From positions 372,001 to 436,000 of the forward strand of contig NZ_CP023777.1 in NCBI RefSeq assembly GCF_002557795.1: a stretch of 64,000 bases of DNA, written 5' to 3'. The notes beneath the pieces are model-generated. The model was not told where the DNA came from. It saw only the letters and a program-made list of their open reading frames with translations, and made no database searches. This stretch comes from Chitinophaga caeni. GTDB lineage: Bacteria; Bacteroidota; Bacteroidia; Chitinophagales; Chitinophagaceae. Made by a program: the position numbers and the translations under genes. Each line of letters begins with the position of its first letter. The stretch's first letter is position 1. Below, in pieces: positions 62,676 to 64,000 of this stretch.

Positions 62676-63362
62676 ATGACCATTAGTGTGATCATACCCA
62701 CATTTAATAATGCATCCAACATCAAGGACCTGATTCATGATTTGTTTGCTTCCCGGCATCCCGCTATATGCGATTTGATCGTTGTTGACGGCGGCAGCAC
62801 GGATCAAACCGTCACGCTTGCTTGTGAAAGTGGCGCCAGGGCCTTGCGGTCACCCATTAAGGGCAGATCTGCGCAAATGAATTACGGCGCCGCTTTGGCG
62901 CAGGGGGATATTTTCCTATTCTTACATCCCGAAGTCCGCATTTACAAAGGTTATGTTGATGATATTTTACAGTTGATGCTACATGCCGACCTGGGTTGTT
63001 TCCGGTTCAAATATCAAACGGGGAAGATCATACCTAAGATCGGGGCATGGCTTGGCAGGATAAGCGCGATCTTTAGCAATTCCGTTCGGCAAAGTTTATT
63101 TATACGCAGGAATGTTTTTGAGCAGCTGGGTGGTTTTAACAATGACAACCCTATCTTGGAAGATTATGAATTTATCCAGCGGGGCAGGGCCTATTTCAGG
63201 TTTAAGGTTATTAAAAGACCCATTATCGCTAGCAGTAAAAAATTCGATGAGCATTCTTATATCAAGGTACAATTCGTGAATTTGATCGTACTACTTATGT
63301 ACAAGACGGGCTTTCCTCAACAAAAGATCATCCAGTTTTATAAACGGAGGTTGCATAGGTAG
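62676..63362 (+). CDS. Family 2 glycosyltransferase (TIGR04283-like)
   Basis: 228 residues with a GT-A fold. ISVIIPTFNNASNI opens the nucleotide-binding strand, VVDGGSTDQT is the first acidic motif, KGRSAQMNYGA is the TIGR04283 marker, and FLHPEVRI takes the place of the usual DxD-like element (FLHADT in most relatives), so a metal-binding Asp is replaced by Glu. ILEDYEFIQR follows as the acceptor-side motif. The C-terminus has a short hydrophobic segment. Donor and acceptor are unknown. Its stop codon abuts a GC-rich repeat. Confidence 0.88.
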   Translation: MTISVIIPTFNNASNIKDLIHDLFASRHPAICDLIVVDGGSTDQTVTLACESGARALRSPIKGRSAQMNYGAALAQGDIFLFLHPEVRIYKGYVDDILQLMLHADLGCFRFKYQTGKIIPKIGAWLGRISAIFSNSVRQSLFIRRNVFEQLGGFNNDNPILEDYEFIQRGRAYFRFKVIKRPIIASSKKFDEHSYIKVQFVNLIVLLMYKTGFPQQKIIQFYKRRLHR

Positions 63363-63367
63363 CTTCC

Positions 63368-63509
63368 GGTCGCAGTCTGGTCACGGTTGCCGCCGCCGGT
63401 CGCAGTTGCTGCCGCCCGGTCACGGTTGCCGCCGCCGGTCGCAGTTGCCGCCGCCGGTCGCGGTTGCTGCCGCCCGGTCACGGTTGCCGCCGCCGGTCGC
63501 GACCGGCGG
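63368..63509. repeat. GC-rich tandem repeat ending in CCGCCGGTCGCGACCGGCGG
   Basis: Seven direct units, each starting GGTCAC or GGTCGC and running 19-20 bases (GGTCACGGTTGCCGCCGCC type; the first is only 11 bases), lie at 63368-63494. An eighth folds back into a perfect 20-bp palindrome at 63490-63509. Unit types alternate: the GGTCAC form occurs three times, the GGTCGC form four. Composition is far more GC-rich than the surroundings. It lies between convergent genes and directly touches the stop codon of the minus-strand gene. The architecture repeats that at 1851-1921. Confidence 0.85.
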
Positions 63510-64000
63510 TCAATCATCCTCGTCATCTTCTAGGGATCTTTCTATATCTCCTTCGCGGTTATCTTCTTCCTCTTCTTCTTGTTCAGCTTCATCGTAGGCT
63601 TCCTTTTCATCGTCATCGGCATGTTCAATAAATTCGTCCAGTTCGCTGGGACGATCTTCGAAATCACCGGATTCTTCAAATTCTTCATACTCTTCGAAAT
63701 CATCCTCGTCGCTGTCATCGTCATCATCATCATCCCCGGGGATAATCGCTTCATTAGTCGGCTGACTTTCAGCGGAGAGATTCTCTTCTGTCCAAATTTC
63801 AGGCTCGTCTAACAATTCGGGATCCGGGGGCGCTGCATTTTCATCTATGGAAAGTTGCGGGAACTCGGCAGCATCATCATTTTCTAATATTATCGTTTCG
63901 GCCTCTATCCTCAATTCTCCATCATTAGACACAACGAAGCGACCGCTTTCGTCCAATTCACCATTTGCGGCATCTGCCGCTATTGCATCGCCATTCCCGT
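63510..64000 (-). CDS. Highly acidic protein, C-terminal part (start beyond the window)
   Basis: The frame stays open from the TGA at 63510 to the right edge, so the true start lies outside; a TTG at 63956 is only the first internal start-like codon. The visible 163 codons are dominated by Asp and Glu, with a run of seven Asp (GDDDDDDDS), FEEYEEFEESGDFED and a terminal EDDEDD. Few hydrophobic residues occur, so this tail is probably disordered. No family is recognised. Possible roles are charge-based binding of basic proteins or cations, but this is speculation. Codon use is GAT/GAA-rich, partly reflected as a simple repeat. Confidence 0.7.
   Translation of the reverse strand, partial: GNGDAIAADAANGELDESGRFVVSNDGELRIEAETIILENDDAAEFPQLSIDENAAPPDPELLDEPEIWTEENLSAESQPTNEAIIPGDDDDDDDSDEDDFEEYEEFEESGDFEDRPSELDEFIEHADDDEKEAYDEAEQEEEEEDNREGDIERSLEDDEDD

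Noticed and set aside
63406..63597. 63-codon frame across the GC-rich repeat (and its minus-strand partner)
   Set aside because: Peptide repeats such as PPVAVAAARSR simply mirror the DNA repeat.

Overview
The window looks like chromosomal DNA of a member of the Bacteroidota, most likely a Chitinophaga-like member of the Chitinophagaceae. This is inferred from gene content, not from any rRNA. Supporting signs are TonB receptors with carboxypeptidase-like plug extensions and DUF4249 partners, a PorT-like type IX secretion (T9SS) protein next to menG, a protein with a T9SS C-terminal sorting domain, a DUF1800/DUF1501 pair, a split atpDC locus, and promoters of the Bacteroidota type (TTTG, about 20 bases, TAnnTTTG). 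There is no rRNA, tRNA, CRISPR array, prophage or transposase in view. Most of the window is ordinary core genome.

Layout. 1-8 kb: metG (cut by the left edge), LD-carboxypeptidase, membrane-anchored alpha/beta hydrolase, degenerate ThiF-like protein, orphan histidine kinase, a candidate structured small RNA, algH, and atpC/atpD. 8-15 kb: Tat-type phosphoesterase, an exact 100-bp tandem repeat array, a coiled-coil membrane protein, and an efflux operon (adaptor, MacB-like permease, TolC-like protein). 15-24 kb: GNAT-like protein, dnaX, pdhC with two lipoyl domains, VOC protein, GbsR/MarR-type regulator, and an epimerase / CoA-binding / secreted-protein operon. 24-33 kb: YkuK, engB, menG-porT, pyrC, MutS-like ATPase and comM, with three copies of a roughly 310-320 bp MITE-like element in the gaps. 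33-41 kb: EF-G paralogue with altered GTPase motifs, ABC exporter, DUF983 protein, and a TonB receptor cluster behind a Zur-like palindrome. 41-50 kb: DUF1501/DUF1800 operon, thiolase, DUF962 protein, and a second TonB receptor with DUF4249 lipoprotein. 50-64 kb: pyrD-terC, rsmE, MATE pump, dnaB, a DnaA-box-rich gap, pheT with a coiled-coil protein, zapA and rny, a DUF1080 protein, a glycosyltransferase, and a very acidic protein cut by the right edge.

Themes. Outer-membrane uptake and secretion dominate the accessory content. Several housekeeping genes (pyrC, pyrD, menG, rsmE, the CoA-binding gene and the ABC exporter) carry a TAnnTTTG element only 4-8 bases before the start codon, which suggests leaderless or nearly leaderless mRNAs and helps choose their starts. 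The least explained structures are non-coding: the three MITE copies with 11-bp target duplications, two 'folded' tandem repeats ending in a GGTCGCGACC palindrome between convergent genes, the 100-bp array, the small RNA candidate at 5319-5462, and the DnaA-box cluster beside dnaB.
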